This document shows positions 1-9,863 of a stretch of DNA of 64,000 nt, piece after piece (positions within the stretch are counted from its first letter, which is position 1; each line of letters opens with the position of its first letter). The notes under the pieces are model-generated. The model worked only from the letters and a program-made list of their open reading frames with translations. It was not told the origin of the DNA and did no database searches. The translations under genes were made by a program, and so were the position numbers. This DNA is from Cryptomeria japonica (lineage: Eukaryota; Streptophyta; Pinopsida; Cupressales; Cupressaceae): positions 259,205,533 through 259,269,532 of the forward strand of contig NC_081410.1 of assembly GCF_030272615.1 (NCBI RefSeq). Direction: 5' to 3'.

Positions 1-5
1 GGTTT

Positions 6-623
6 TTGGGGGAGGGGTCTAGCAGAGGGTCCAGCCCACGTGAAGAGACCTTAGAGAACGGAAAAGAATCTAGAAAATGGTCATCCCTTTTTGGAACAAA
101 ACCATCTGGTAAATCCTCTTTACCTCCAGTCAAGAATATTTATGATCCAACCGGTGGAAAGTTCACTATCTCTATCCCTAATCTAGTTCTAGATCATAAT
201 ATAAACAACATGTCAAACTCCCTGGTAGGCAAATTTATGGGTTCGCGCCCAAACATCAAAGTTGTAAGGGCTTATGTCAAATGTAAATAGGCTCTGAAGG
301 GTAACATTGAAATCTCAGCATTTCCTAAAGGCCTCATTTCTTTTACTTTCTCGTGTGAAGAAGATAAATTAAGGATACTTTGTGGTAGTCCTTGGATGGT
401 AGGAAGGACAACCTTGGTTCTTTAGAAACGACATCCGAATCTGAACATGAATAACTCTCTTTTGACACAAGTTCTAGTTTGGGTAAAGTTACCAGGTCTG
501 CCTCTTGAATATTGGGCAGAAAGCATCTTCTCAAGAATAGCAAACTCCTTTGGTGAGATCCTCTCTATAGACCCAGTCACAGCAACAAAAAGGAGACTCA
601 CTCACACTAGGTTTTGTTTAGGG
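6..623 (+). pseudogene. LINE ORF1, N-terminal part (DUF4283-like RNA-binding protein)
   Basis: This encodes the nucleic-acid-binding ORF1 protein of a plant L1 element, thought to coat the LINE RNA. The readable parts include a Ser/Lys-rich start, then IYDPTGGKFTISIPNLVLD, LVGKFMGSRPNIKVV, ISFTFSCEEDKLRILCGSPW, and after a stop at about 424 VWVKLPGLPLEYWAESIF. This order and the PWM/LPGLPLEYW signatures are typical of DUF4283 in plant LINE ORF1. Stops at about 288 and 424 break it, both where a sense codon is expected. The frame ends abruptly at 623, where TR-A begins, and resumes at 8098. The true start may be left of the window. Confidence 0.8.
619..623 (+). repeat. Target site duplication of TR-A, left copy (TAGGG)
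   Basis: TAGGG lies directly before the TGTTGGC start of the TR-A LTR and is repeated exactly at 8098-8102 after the LTR ending TTCATCA. Joining the flanks restores LINE ORF1 across the site. This fixes both ends of TR-A to the base. Confidence 0.95.
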
Positions 624-1108
624 TGTTGGCATTTTTGATGATTATGTTGTGATTGTCATTGATGGATACACACTTGCATTGAGATCACTTTTATATGTAT
701 GAGTTATGCTCAATTGGAAATTGTTCCAATCGGTATGAAGCATTATAGTCCTTAGACTATTGGTGTTTTGTAGAAAGTGTTTACCGATCTGAAGTGGTAT
801 GCTGACCCCAAGTGATTCAAGGATCTCAAGCGGTACAAAGGATCAAAGTGGAAGAACACATATTTTCCAGTCTTCATTTTGTCAAACCGGCAACTGGTAT
901 TTTGCTTAAATTGGTATTTTGTATGAACCAGTAATACTCTGTGATGAGTTACCAACCGACATTTTGTGATGAGTTACCATCCACCGATTGTTTGACGGTG
1001 CCGACACTTCAACAGTTCTTTTTGTGTCATGTTACCAAATATGTCTAGATGCATTGAACCTAGGAAATTGTATTGTAATCCTATTGGACCGACATGAAAT
1101 CAGATTCC

Positions 1109-1117
1109 TTTATAAGG
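1109..1117 (+). promoter_or_regulatory. TATA-like element of the TR-A LTR
   Basis: TTTATAAGG lies about midway through the 5' LTR, followed by GACATCATGTCTAGGGTTTTG. The same word is kept in the 3' LTR at 7464-7472. In TR-B the matching place reads CTATATGAGG (near 16802 and 24092), a weaker TATA. It is a plausible core promoter for the genomic transcript, judged from position and sequence only. Confidence 0.5.
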
Positions 1118-1400
1118 ACATCATGTCTAGGGTTTTGGGTTGTTGCTAGGGTTTAAGGTGGTTGATGAGTTAGAGAGAGTGTGAATGTGTTGAAGACTAA
1201 AGTAATGCTAGAATGTATGAGGAATGAGCTATCAAAGATCTAACCAAGCAATCTGTGCTATTCGCTAGATCACTCACTTGTTGATTACTTACATCTTCGA
1301 CAAGTCTGAAGCCCTTAACTGGGTAGGCCCAAAAGCCTTTTGTAAATCCTCTAACAAGGTGGTTCACACCTGTGAATCTAAAATACTTGTGAGTTCCATC

Positions 1401-1433
1401 TCACCATGGTTTTTCCCATTTGGGTTTCCACGT
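1401..1433 (+). promoter_or_regulatory. Conserved LTR hairpin (R/U5 region)
   Basis: The block CACCRTGG-TTTTT-CCCATTTGGG-TTT-CCACGT contains a CCCATTTGGG palindrome flanked by complementary CGTGG/CCACG arms. It recurs at 7881-7913, 17271-17304, 24574-24606, 35311-35342, 41189-41220, near 56696-56730 and, inverted, near 62767-62801. Thus it is in the LTRs of TR-A, TR-B, TR-C, Copia-1 and Copia-2. A similar motif is known from plant Ty1/copia LTRs. A role in polyadenylation or strand transfer is inferred. Confidence 0.7.
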
Positions 1434-1623
1434 CAAAATCTTGTGTTATGGTGTTTGTGCTTCTATGGGTGAATGCATTATTTGCTATTTGGTTTTCATG
1501 TGTGCTAATCGGTCTGTCTGCCAAACTATTTTATCGGTTTACTATTAGTCTAGCAAAGTGTTTAAGTACATTGATTATTGGCATGCTAATTCACCCCCCC
1601 CCCCCCTCTTAGTATTCATCAAT

Positions 1624-1636
1624 TGGTATCAGAGCC
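1624..1636 (+). other. Primer binding site, initiator tRNA-Met type (TR-A)
   Basis: TGGTATCAGAGCC starts three bases after the LTR end. It is the standard plant PBS complementary to the 3' end of tRNA-iMet, used by most Ty1/copia elements. The same site occurs in TR-B and, shortened, in Copia-1. Confidence 0.93.
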
Positions 1637-1671
1637 TACCTTTCTATAAGTTTAACCACTTGGAAAGAGAT

Positions 1672-2949
1672 ATGGGGGAATACACATTGAGGGAACTTAC
1701 TCATTGGCTCACTCAGTCAAAGCAAGCCTATGATGATCTTATGGTCAAACATAAGGCCTCTCAAGCAAAAAGGAGAGAACATACTGAAAAGCTGATGGAG
1801 CTATCTAAAAATAGTTCCTCTCATGAAGTGGACATGGAAGCCCTAATCCAAGAAATAGAAAAGCTGAATGAATCCAATTCCAATCTGAGAAAGGAGTTGA
1901 AAGGACTGACTATCCACATGTGCCAAGAGCTTGAGAACTGGAGGAAAGCTGAAGATCTGGTAAAAGACAAAGATCATGAAATCTCCAAGCTAAAGCAAGA
2001 GATCGGTTCCCTAACTGCTCAACTCCATGCGAGAAAAGTAGAAAAGGAAGACATGCAAGGAGAACTAAACATGACCATCTCTGAGAATGCAAATCTGATG
2101 GAAACAAATGCTGCTATTTCCAAAGAACTCTCCGAGTCAAAGGAAATAGTTGCTAAGTTCAACAAGAGTTCTGTTAAGCTAGAGAAAAAGCTTGAATCTG
2201 CCAAACCTGTCAAGAATACTGATGGACTTGGTTATTCTGATCATGAGGAAGGTGAGACCTCTGGTACAAATGCTGGAGCATTGAAGAAACAACTGGCATC
2301 AAAGGATAAAGGTAAGCAAAAGTTTAAACTTGTTTGCTTTAACTATCTTAAAGAACGACATACTGCCAATGTGTGTAGGAGTAAGGCTTACAATAATTTT
2401 CCTTATTTTCTAAATGATAAGCCTAGATCCTATAGATTCAATGGTAACTGTTATGCATGCAACAAGTTTGGGCATAGAGCACCTAAATGTAGGTCTGTTA
2501 TGAACAACGCTGGAAGATATCCTCAGAGGACTCAAGGAGTTGGTCTGGAACCTTTTGTGAACTAGAATCACAACCGGTTTAATACCTTTAATCATCAATC
2601 AGGAAGCGGTGACTATCAAGCGGCAACTAGATGGAGAGAAAACTGTTTGATCTATCATGGTCATGGTCACAATGCTGCAACATGCAGGAGGAAGAATGGT
2701 AACATGAATAATGGACCTTGGAGAGCACCTGGAATGGTCTGCTATCATTGGAACAAACCGGGTCACATTGCGAGATTGTGCAGAAGTAGAAGGAGTATAT
2801 CAGATGTTATACCGGTCACTCTGAAATGAAAGATTGATATTGACACTATTCAAGTAGATATTAACAAAACCTGGAAGAAGAAACCAGTGGTGTTGCAAGA
2901 AGAACCGGTTTCTGCACCTAGTGTGGAAATAACAGAACCGACAAATTAA
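1672..2949 (+). pseudogene. TR-A ORF1: coiled-coil, multi-zinc-knuckle Gag-like protein (two internal stops)
   Basis: Gag-like protein, presumably the RNA-packaging particle protein. The start MGEYTLRELTHWLTQ matches TR-B. Residues about 1-190 form a heptad-rich, Glu/Lys-rich coiled coil. From about residue 215 come CCHC-type knuckles: a degraded one ending RHTANVC, CYACNKFGHRAPKC, one with CLIYHGHGHNAATC, and CYHWNKPGHIARLC. Several have lost a cysteine compared with TR-B. In-frame TAG at 2563 and TGA at 2827 interrupt it, and TR-B reads through both places, so this is a decayed copy of a roughly 425-residue protein. The N-terminus does not look like an ordinary copia Gag. The knuckle layout resembles Copia-2 gag at 50340-50625. 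No protease follows. Confidence 0.85.
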
Positions 2950-3393
2950 GCATCAGAAAAGCTTAGGGGGAGAAAATGGTGAAACACTACAAACCCCCGG
3001 TTTACACCGGTAAAAGACCTTAACTGGTATGCCATACCTGTCATTTGGTGGAAGACCGGAAATGATAAAAGGCAAATTAGGGTTTACGCCCTAATGATGG
3101 AGCATTAATTACGGTTGGTGAGGAATATGCTTAAAATGAATTTTCAAATCATTTCTCACTATCATTTTTTGAGTGAAAAAGGTTTTCAAGTTCAGAGCGA
3201 TGAAAAAGTGATTTGTGCTATGATTCAGAGAAATTTAGAAACCTTGAAGGAGATTCAGAAGCAAATTACAAATGGTCAAGAGAAGAACGCAAAGCAGTGA
3301 TTCTACAACTGACGAAGTGTGAGGCAAAGTAGAATCTAAAAGCCCTAAATTATTGATTTTTGAAAGGTATTTCATGAGTTTTATGTTTTTATC
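2950..3393 (+). other. TR-A spacer between ORF1 and ORF2
   Basis: About 440 bases without a conserved frame. It begins with an AGCTTAGGGGGAG tract like the PPT-flanking tracts, then a short inverted-looking block TTAGGGTTTACGCCCTAA at about 3079, which has a counterpart in TR-B (18953-18970, TTAGGGTTTGTGCCCTAA). How ORF2 is expressed is unknown. An internal promoter or splicing within this spacer are the simple options, and I cannot identify splice sites confidently. Confidence 0.6.
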
Positions 3394-6300
3394 ATGGCTT
3401 CCGCATCTCATACTAGCTCTAGTGCATCTTTCAATTCAGTAAGCTTCATTCAACGCAAGTCCAACTACAATGCTCTATCACAAGTTCCTACTAGAGTAAT
3501 AGTGGAAGAAGGAATATCTGATTATATAGATTATGAAATTGAAGACCTAGGGTCTCTAGCAATCCACTTGTAGCTAGGTCTATTCTGTGGGAAAGATAAA
3601 AAGATCAAACTGGAGTATAGCATTTTGGAGAAGAAGAAACTTCACAATGCAGTTTACTTCCTAGAGGATTTCACAGATGACCACATTAGAATCATTCTGA
3701 GCAGAGTCCATGGTGACAAGATGTACCTAGAGAGAATGTATGATATCACACCAAAAGCTGTTCATGTCGTCACCAGTTTCTGCAATGTCGATGAAGTGCC
3801 AGCCCTTAGGAAGATCATCAAGACTGAAATGACCAAGCTCACCGGTTCAGTGAGCGACTCATGAGGAATGACTATTAATTCCATCAAGGATGACCTCGTG
3901 AAATATGCGTGCATGGTGATTGGATACTGGACATTCCATTCTAGCAGAATTAACTTTGTATCTACTGCAGGGGTAAATGCCGCTTACCGAATGATCAAGG
4001 AAGATGCATCATTTGACCTCTGCATAGATATGCAAAGGCAACTCCTGTTGAATCTTAATTCAATAAAATAGGATAATGCATTAAAATTCAAGTTTGGACA
4101 ACTACTAGTAGGACTATTTTTCTACTTCCAAGGTTACTTCCCCGGAGTGGGAGATATTCAATGGTCTACGGACCAACCGGTTACCAAGCAGATCAAAGAA
4201 AGCCTACAAGCAGTTGGAACTGGCTACTCTGAAGTTCTGAACAAGTACTTTGATGAGTTCAAAAGCAAGATGAGTCTGAGGATGAGGATATCTAGTGACA
4301 TTGTCAAGAAATATGAAGAGGATATATGCTTTATCATCAATGTGAATGAATGCATAATGGAGGTCATTGAGCCCAGACAGGAAGAAGTAGAGCCTATGGG
4401 CTATGAGGTGATGTATGATATGTTGGACGGGTATGCTTCTACCCTAATTGCCTCACCTCTTGATCCTAAGGCAAAGAGAATCGACACCTATCTGGAAAGG
4501 GTTGCACTAGTTGTAGAACCTCCTAAAAAGAAAGGAAAGGCAGTGCCTTTGGCATCGACACTGGTTACTACAGCTAGTCCCAAAGTGACCAAGCAATCAC
4601 CTGCAAAGAAGAAACTAAAAGTGGCACCTACCAAAGTCTTCAAGAGGAAGAGGAAGACAAGGAACAACTCACTGGACTCAGAAGAAACTGTGTCTGAAGA
4701 AAAACCCAAGAAGACAAGACAAGCAAAGAAAAAGACAGAATGAACCGGCATCATCGGCATCGGTAAATATTGACATTTCTTCCTACAAACCTTTGACACA
4801 TTGTCAAAGAACCATAAAAAATATTAGGAGAAAAGTGCTGAATGATTTGATTGATTGTTTTGATGATTTCAATGATGATGAAAAGGAAGTAGTTGAACAA
4901 GAAATCATTAAGTATTTATGTGTTAATGACCGATCGCCTTCAGAAATTAGATCTGAGACACCGGATTCTTTGTATAATTCTTTAGACAATAAATGGTGCA
5001 TTTCCATAGAAAAGAAACAAGAAATGAGAGAGAAAATTTTTTCTCAACATTTTCTTGATGTATTAAATTCAGAACTTTTCGAAGTTATGAATAAATACAA
5101 AGGCCTCTTCTTCATGAGAAGAAGAAGACTCCTATTACTGGAAGGAAAGAGTCAAGAAGTGATCAAGAATACACACACTCTTGCTCTAGAAGCTCTTAAG
5201 ATGCATCAAGTGGCTGAAGACAACAAAAAGGCTGAGCAAGAATTGACAATAACTAAACTGGATGAAGTGTTTGATACTGAAGGAAACCTGGTTGTTGAAC
5301 CTACAGACACTATTGATGTCGATGCTCTGGATGTAGAAGATGTTACACAGGACACACCATCTAAAGCAATAGGACAAGAGAAGCAAGTTGAATAGGTTGA
5401 AAAGAAAGCAGAGGACAAACAGGAAGAGGTAGCAAAGAAATAGGCAGAGAAGAAGAAAAAGGAAGAAGATGAGGAGAAATGGAAATAGGAGGAAAAGAGA
5501 AAAGAGGATGAGAAGAAAAGAAGAGAAGAGGATGAAGAGAAAAAGAAATGAGAAGATGCAAAGAAGAAGAAAGAAGAAAAGGATAATGAAGAGAAGAAGA
5601 AAAAGGAAGAAGATGAGGAGAAATAGAAATAGGAAGAAAAGAGAAAAGAGGATGAGAAGAAAAGAAAGGAAGAGGAGAAGAGAAAGGAAGAGGAGAAGAG
5701 AAAGGAAGCAGAAAAGAAGAAGGAAGAGGAAGAAAAGGAAGAGGAGAAGAGGAAGGAAGCAGAGAAGAAGAAGGCAGAGGAGGATAAGGAAGAGGAAAAG
5801 AGAAAAGAAGCAGAGAAGAAGAAGGCAAAGAAGGACAAGGAAGTAGAAGCAGCAAAGAGCACGCAGATGGAGACTCCAAAGGCAACCGGTAGTCAAGCCA
5901 AACTGGCTGACCTCACCAGTCCTATTCACCTCTAGCCTGCAAACAAAATGGAGCTGCTATAGAGCATTAAGGTTTCTCAAGAATGCCTTGAAGTGTTAAG
6001 GAGGAAGAAGGAGGAAGATGTGATCCAAGCTATGGTGGACACTCTTACTAGTTTGTTACCCGACACAAACCTCCCCAATGCTGATTCATCATTGGCACAA
6101 TTGAAGCTCCTATGCACAGTAGTGGATGATCAAGTGCAGAGCCTAGAAGAGGTAGCAGAGGAAAATGCCAAGAAAGAGCATCAAAAGGCTCTCAACATTG
6201 CCCTGGTGAAGAAGCTTAATGAGCTACAGTCTGAACTACAAAAAGCACAAAAAGACATAAGGAATGCTCTGGATGAGGGGAATCTACTACTGAGTAAGAT

Positions 6301-6733
6301 TTGCCAACCCCATCTCTTCTATGATGATGTGCTTGTACATAAGCAAAAGCTACAAACTGACTTGCAGTTATATATGAGTACCTTCAAGCTGTCGTATGAC
6401 TCTTTTATAGCTTATGGGAAAACCGTTCACCGGTTTCATATCCAGTCTACCAAAATAGAGTTGGAAATAAGCAATTGGACTTGAGATTTGTAGGAACTCC
6501 AACTGGTTCTACTCCCATGCCTATAGATCCTTCAGAAATGTTATCTCAATCTAGATACCTTAACGGTGACTCAAGAGATGAGAAAAATAGACACCATGGA
6601 AGAACAGGTCTCCCAGATGCAGATAGAGAAAGAAGTGGCTACCTCCCTACTTGAGTCCTGTTCCTTATCTATGAAACAATTTTTGTAGGACTTTAAATTA
6701 GTTTTTGACAAGTTTTATTCTTTACTATCATAA
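3394..6733 (+). pseudogene. TR-A ORF2: large conserved protein of unknown function, decayed
   Basis: I do not recognise this protein. It starts MASASHTSSS at 3394 and, allowing for stops (3571, 3862, 4069, 4741 and several in 5393-5950) and one frame change near 4740, runs to TAA at 6731-6733, about 1,110 codons. Parts in order: an N-terminal globular region (KKKLHNAVYFLEDF, RIILSRVHGDKMYLER, KYACMVIGY), a region with FGQLLVGLFFYF and NKYFDEFKSKM, a basic NLS-like patch (KVFKRKRKTRNNS), a helical block with YLCVNDRSPSEI and SLYNSLDNKWCI, a long Lys/Glu-rich helix (about 5396-5870), and a conserved C-terminus (LLCTVVDDQVQSLEEV, KICQPHLFYDDVL, FKLSYDSFIAYGKTVH). TR-B carries every block in the same order. 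I see no polymerase, integrase, protease or envelope motif. Confidence 0.8.
5396..5870 (+). repeat. Purine-rich tract coding a Lys/Glu helix in TR-A ORF2
   Basis: Almost pure A/G on the plus strand, built from GAAGAAGA / GAGGAGAAG words with an approximate internal duplication (about 5455-5545 resembles 5598-5665). It encodes KKKEEDEEK-type repeats expected to form a single charged helix. The reverse strand therefore shows long Leu/Ser/Phe frames that are only shadows. TR-B has the same tract at about 21289-21650 with a different repeat count. Confidence 0.8.
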
Positions 6734-6995
6734 ACACTTATTATTTTAATGAAACAGGGGTTAGTCTGTAATATTTTGTTGTCATTGTTGGAAAAGGGGA
6801 GAAGTATAAATTTTGAATGTTTTGATGTATACTTTCATGTTATTTCTATTAAGAAGTAGTATACATTGTATTTTTATGCAAAAGGGATAGTGTATATGCT
6901 TAGGGGGAGTAATTTTGATTATGGCATATTTTTGTTGTAAAACACTTAGATGTCAAAATTTCCTAAGTGTTGCCATCAATGCCAAAGGGGGAGAT
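6734..6995 (+). other. TR-A 3' untranslated region and polypurine tract
   Basis: Between the ORF2 stop and the 3' LTR. It contains a G-rich tract CTTAGGGGGAG at about 6899 and the PPT AAAGGGGGAGA at 6984-6994, which ends one base before the LTR start TGTTGGC at 6996. The segment GTGTTGCCATCAATGYCAAA before the PPT is shared with TR-B and, slightly changed, with TR-C. Confidence 0.85.
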
Positions 6996-8097
6996 TGTTG
7001 GCATTTTTGATGATTATGTTGTGATTGTCATTGATGGACACACACTTGCATTGAGATCACTTTTATATGTATGAGTTATGCTCAACCGGCAATTGTTCCA
7101 ACCGGTATGAAGCATTATAGTCCTTAGACTATTGGTGTTTTGTAGAAAGTGTTTACCGATTTGAAGCGGTATGCTGACCCCAAGTGGTTCGAGGATCTCA
7201 AGTGGTATGAAGGATCAAAGCAGCAAAACACATATTTCCCAGTCTTCATTTTGTCAAACCGGAAACCAGTATTTTGTATGAACTGGTAATACTCTATTAT
7301 GAGTTACCAACTGGCATTTTGTGATGAGTTACCATCCACTGATTGTTTGATGGTGCCGACACTTCAACGGTGCTTTTTGTGTCGTGTTACCAGATATGTC
7401 TAGATGCATTGAACCTAGGAAATTGTATTATAATCCTATTGGACTGACATGAAATCAGATTCCTTTATAAGGACATCATGTCTAGGGTTTTGGGTTGTTG
7501 CTAGGGTTTAAGGTGGTTGATGATTTAAAGAGAGTGTGAATGTGTTGAAGACTGAAGTAATGTTGGAATGCATGAGGAATGAGCTATCAAGGATCTAACC
7601 AAGCAATCTGTGCTATTTCCTAGATCACTCACTTGTTGATTACTTACATCTTCGACAAGTCTGAAGCCCTTAACCGGGTAGGCCCAAAAGCCTTTTGTAA
7701 ATCCTCTAACAAGGTGGTTCACACCTGTGAATCTAAAATCCTCTAGCAAGGTAGTCTTTAATCAGACTTATCTCCTAAGAGAGATTGAGATTCCTAACAG
7801 GATCTGTTCTAGTAAAGAACATTGTATGACCTTAACCGGTTTGGTTCCTATTCTGTAGATAGTTACTTGTGAGTTTCATCTCACCGTGGTTTTTCCCATT
7901 TGGGTTTCCATGTCAAAATCTCTTGTGTTATGGTGTTTGTGCTTTTGTGGGTGAATGCATTATTTGCTATTTGGTTTGCATGTGTGCTAATCAGTCTGTC
8001 TGCTAAATTGTTTTACCAGTTTACTGTTAATCTAGCAAAGTGTTTAAGTACATTGATTATTGGCATACTAATTTAGCCCCCCTCTTAGTATTCATCA
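6996..8097 (+). repeat. TR-A 3' LTR
   Basis: 1,102 bases, TGTTGGCATT to GTATTCATCA. It keeps about 110 bases (7740-7860) that the 5' LTR has lost, including CCTCTAGCAAGGTAGTC and one CCTTAACCGGTTTGG unit. Promoter-like TTTATAAGG lies at 7464-7472 and the hairpin at 7881-7913. The scattered mismatches to the 5' LTR show that the insertion is not recent. Confidence 0.95.
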
Positions 8098-9050
8098 TAG
8101 GGATAGCCCATGATGCAGATATGTCAGAACAAATAGATATAGTGTCAAAGTTGGGGACATGGAAACAACAAATAGAATATGAATCTATCTCATTTGCCTA
8201 CTTCCATTGCAAGAAAGTAGGTCACTGGGCAAAATCCTATCCTATCAAGCCTAAAGGAGAGCTCAAGTAGACTAAACTCCCAGGTGAAAGTAAAAAGGTT
8301 CCAAAAAAAAAGGTACGGCAAGTTAAAAACTCAGAAAATAAGGAAGCTGACTTTGTTGACAAAAACTATTTTGAACCCTTGGGGGAAAATAAGGAAGTGG
8401 TCTCCTCAACTTCCATCTCCAACCTTCCAACCTAGGAAGTATTGAGGAATGAGTCAAAACAATTTAACAACCCCGTGATAGAGCAGATCCGAACAAAGGA
8501 ATTGAAAGAACAGACTGTATCTTCAAAAGACACAGCTAAAGTGGTAATTGTTGATACTTTTTCTAGTAAATAAATGCAAAAGAAAGAGGAACAACCTAAG
8601 GAAGGGTAGATCACTGGCTCCCAAGAAGAAAAGACTGACTCTTCCCCACTTATGATCAGTTCTGAAATGCAAGAAGCCCAAAAATGTGCTATACTGGGTA
8701 TGAACCTTTTAGATTTAGATCAAAATTTAAAAACAATAAATAGTGCATCACATGATTCTAGATTCCCTAATTGGGGAAATGAAGATGAAATATCTAGGCT
8801 CCTCAGTAATCCTAAAGCGGTTCTCAAGAAAGAAGCTGACTGGAAAAGACCAAAATACAGGAACAAGAAAGGATCCACTCCCTCAGCTTCTCAACTAAGG
8901 AAATCCAGTAGAATAGCTCAAGTTGATGTTGGGTACATCTCCTCTTCCCCAGGTTGACCTTCTAACCACAAAGTCAGAGACAAGGAGGCTAGTAAGAACA
9001 TTGCAGATGAGACTCAGAAGACTCTTAAGGAGTTAGGAATCAGTAAGTAA
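8098..9050 (+). pseudogene. LINE ORF1, C-terminal part with zinc knuckle
   Basis: Continuation of the ORF1 cut by TR-A; the first five bases are the right TAGGG duplication. The frame reads IAHDADMSEQIDIVSKLGTW, then a CCHC knuckle FAYFHCKKVGHWAKSY whose last cysteine is replaced by tyrosine, and a long Lys/Glu/Ser-rich tail ending KTLKELGISK and TAA at 9048-9050. Stops at about 8268, 8432, 8570, 8608 and 8955 break it. A knuckle after DUF4283 is the usual plant L1 ORF1 layout. ORF2 begins two bases after this stop (TAACTATG), which suggests coupled translation in the ancestor. Confidence 0.8.
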
Positions 9051-9052
9051 CT

Positions 9053-9863
9053 ATGAAGATTATCTCTTGGAATATTAGGGGACTTAATAATCCTCATAAA
9101 CATGATATTATTAGGAATATGATTAGGGATAGTAAACCTGATGTTTTTCTAATTCAAGAGACCAAAATGAGTAGAGAAAAATTTGAATCTCTAAATTTTT
9201 TTTAAAATGGGAGTATCAGTGGATGCTCGGAAGGTGCTTCGGGAGGCATAGCTACTATGTGGAATCTCAATAGTGTCAAAGACCATGTTCCTATTCAAGA
9301 AATTTTTTTTCTCTTGCATTAGATTTGAGCATTTAAAAGATGGAACATCATGGGTCCTCACCAACATATATGCACCCAACACCTTGAAAGAAAGAAACTC
9401 CTTTTGGAAAAAAATTATAGAAACTAGGGACAACTTCAAGAATCTTAGCTGGTTGGTCATGGGAGACTTTAATACTCCTTTGAGAGAGGAGGAAAAATTT
9501 GGTGGAAGCCCTTCTTAGTTGGAAAGTAGGTTGGCCCTTATGGATTTCATAAATACTTAGGCTCTCAATGATGTGGAGATACAGGGATGCAATTACACAT
9601 GGACTAATAGGAGAACTGGCAATGATCTTATCCAAGTTCGCCTTGACAGGGCTCTTATTTCAAACGATTGGTTCAGACATTATTTTTGCTCCCTGTCTAC
9701 CCACATCTGAGTTGGGTTTGTTCATTTTCCCATCACTCTCTTTGCTGACCCAATTAATAGAAGAACACATTTTCCTTTTAGATTTGAAAAAATGTGGACT
9801 CATCACATTGATATTACTTGTAATATTTAGAAATGGTGGAATATCCAAGTTGAGGGCACTGCT
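9053..9863 (+). pseudogene. LINE ORF2, AP-like endonuclease domain
   Basis: The start at 9053 gives MKIISWNIRGLNNPHKHDII, the classic first strand of the exonuclease/endonuclease/phosphatase fold that nicks target DNA. VFLIQETKM follows with the catalytic Glu. Later pieces are scattered over frames: LTNIYAPNTLKERNSFWKKI and LVMGDFNTPLREEEKFGG (GDFN motif) at about 9355-9515. A T-run/A-run near 9200 and a shift near 9290 break the frame. The nicking activity is lost. Confidence 0.85.

Larger units (their letters stand above)
624..1621 (+). repeat. TR-A 5' LTR
   Basis: 998 bases, starting TGTTGGCATT and ending GTATTCATCA. It matches the 3' LTR at 6996-8097 closely, but lacks about 110 bases present there (roughly 7740-7860), so ...AATCTAAAATACTTGTGAG joins directly at about 1385. 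A TATA-like TTTATAAGG lies at 1109-1117, an inverted-repeat hairpin at 1401-1433 and a long C tract near 1593-1606 just before the end. The U3-R-U5 order is inferred from these marks. Several AACCGG-type words recur. Confidence 0.95.
624..8097 (+). mobile_element. TR-A: two-gene LTR retrotransposon lacking pol
   Basis: Complete LTR element: 5' LTR 624-1621, tRNA-Met-type PBS 1624-1636, ORF1 1672-2949, spacer, ORF2 3394-6733, PPT 6984-6994, 3' LTR 6996-8097, flanked by TAGGG duplications. The internal region is 5,374 bases. I see no reverse transcriptase, integrase, RNase H or protease motif in any frame, so the element must be mobilised in trans. TR-B at 16323-24788 has the same plan and nearly the same internal length (5,340 bases), so the missing pol is a family trait and not a deletion in one copy. 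Structurally it would be filed as a large retrotransposon derivative (LARD), but it carries two conserved frames, which typical LARDs lack. Confidence 0.93.

Noticed and set aside
1593-1606. Long C run as a possible regulatory or assembly feature
   Set aside because: A C tract at this spot is common to all TR and Copia LTRs here (17463, 24767, 35684, 41560, 56837, 62612 reversed); length differences are ordinary homopolymer drift.
5186-5929. Long minus-strand frames rich in Leu, Phe and Ser that look like membrane proteins
   Set aside because: They are the reverse complement of the A/G-rich Lys/Glu tract of TR-A ORF2, where stops are rare on both strands. The same shadow appears at 21275-21733.
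624-8097. TR-A as an ordinary copia with pol lost by deletion
   Set aside because: TR-B has the same two-gene layout and internal length, with ORF2 occupying the place of pol; two independent identical deletions are unlikely.
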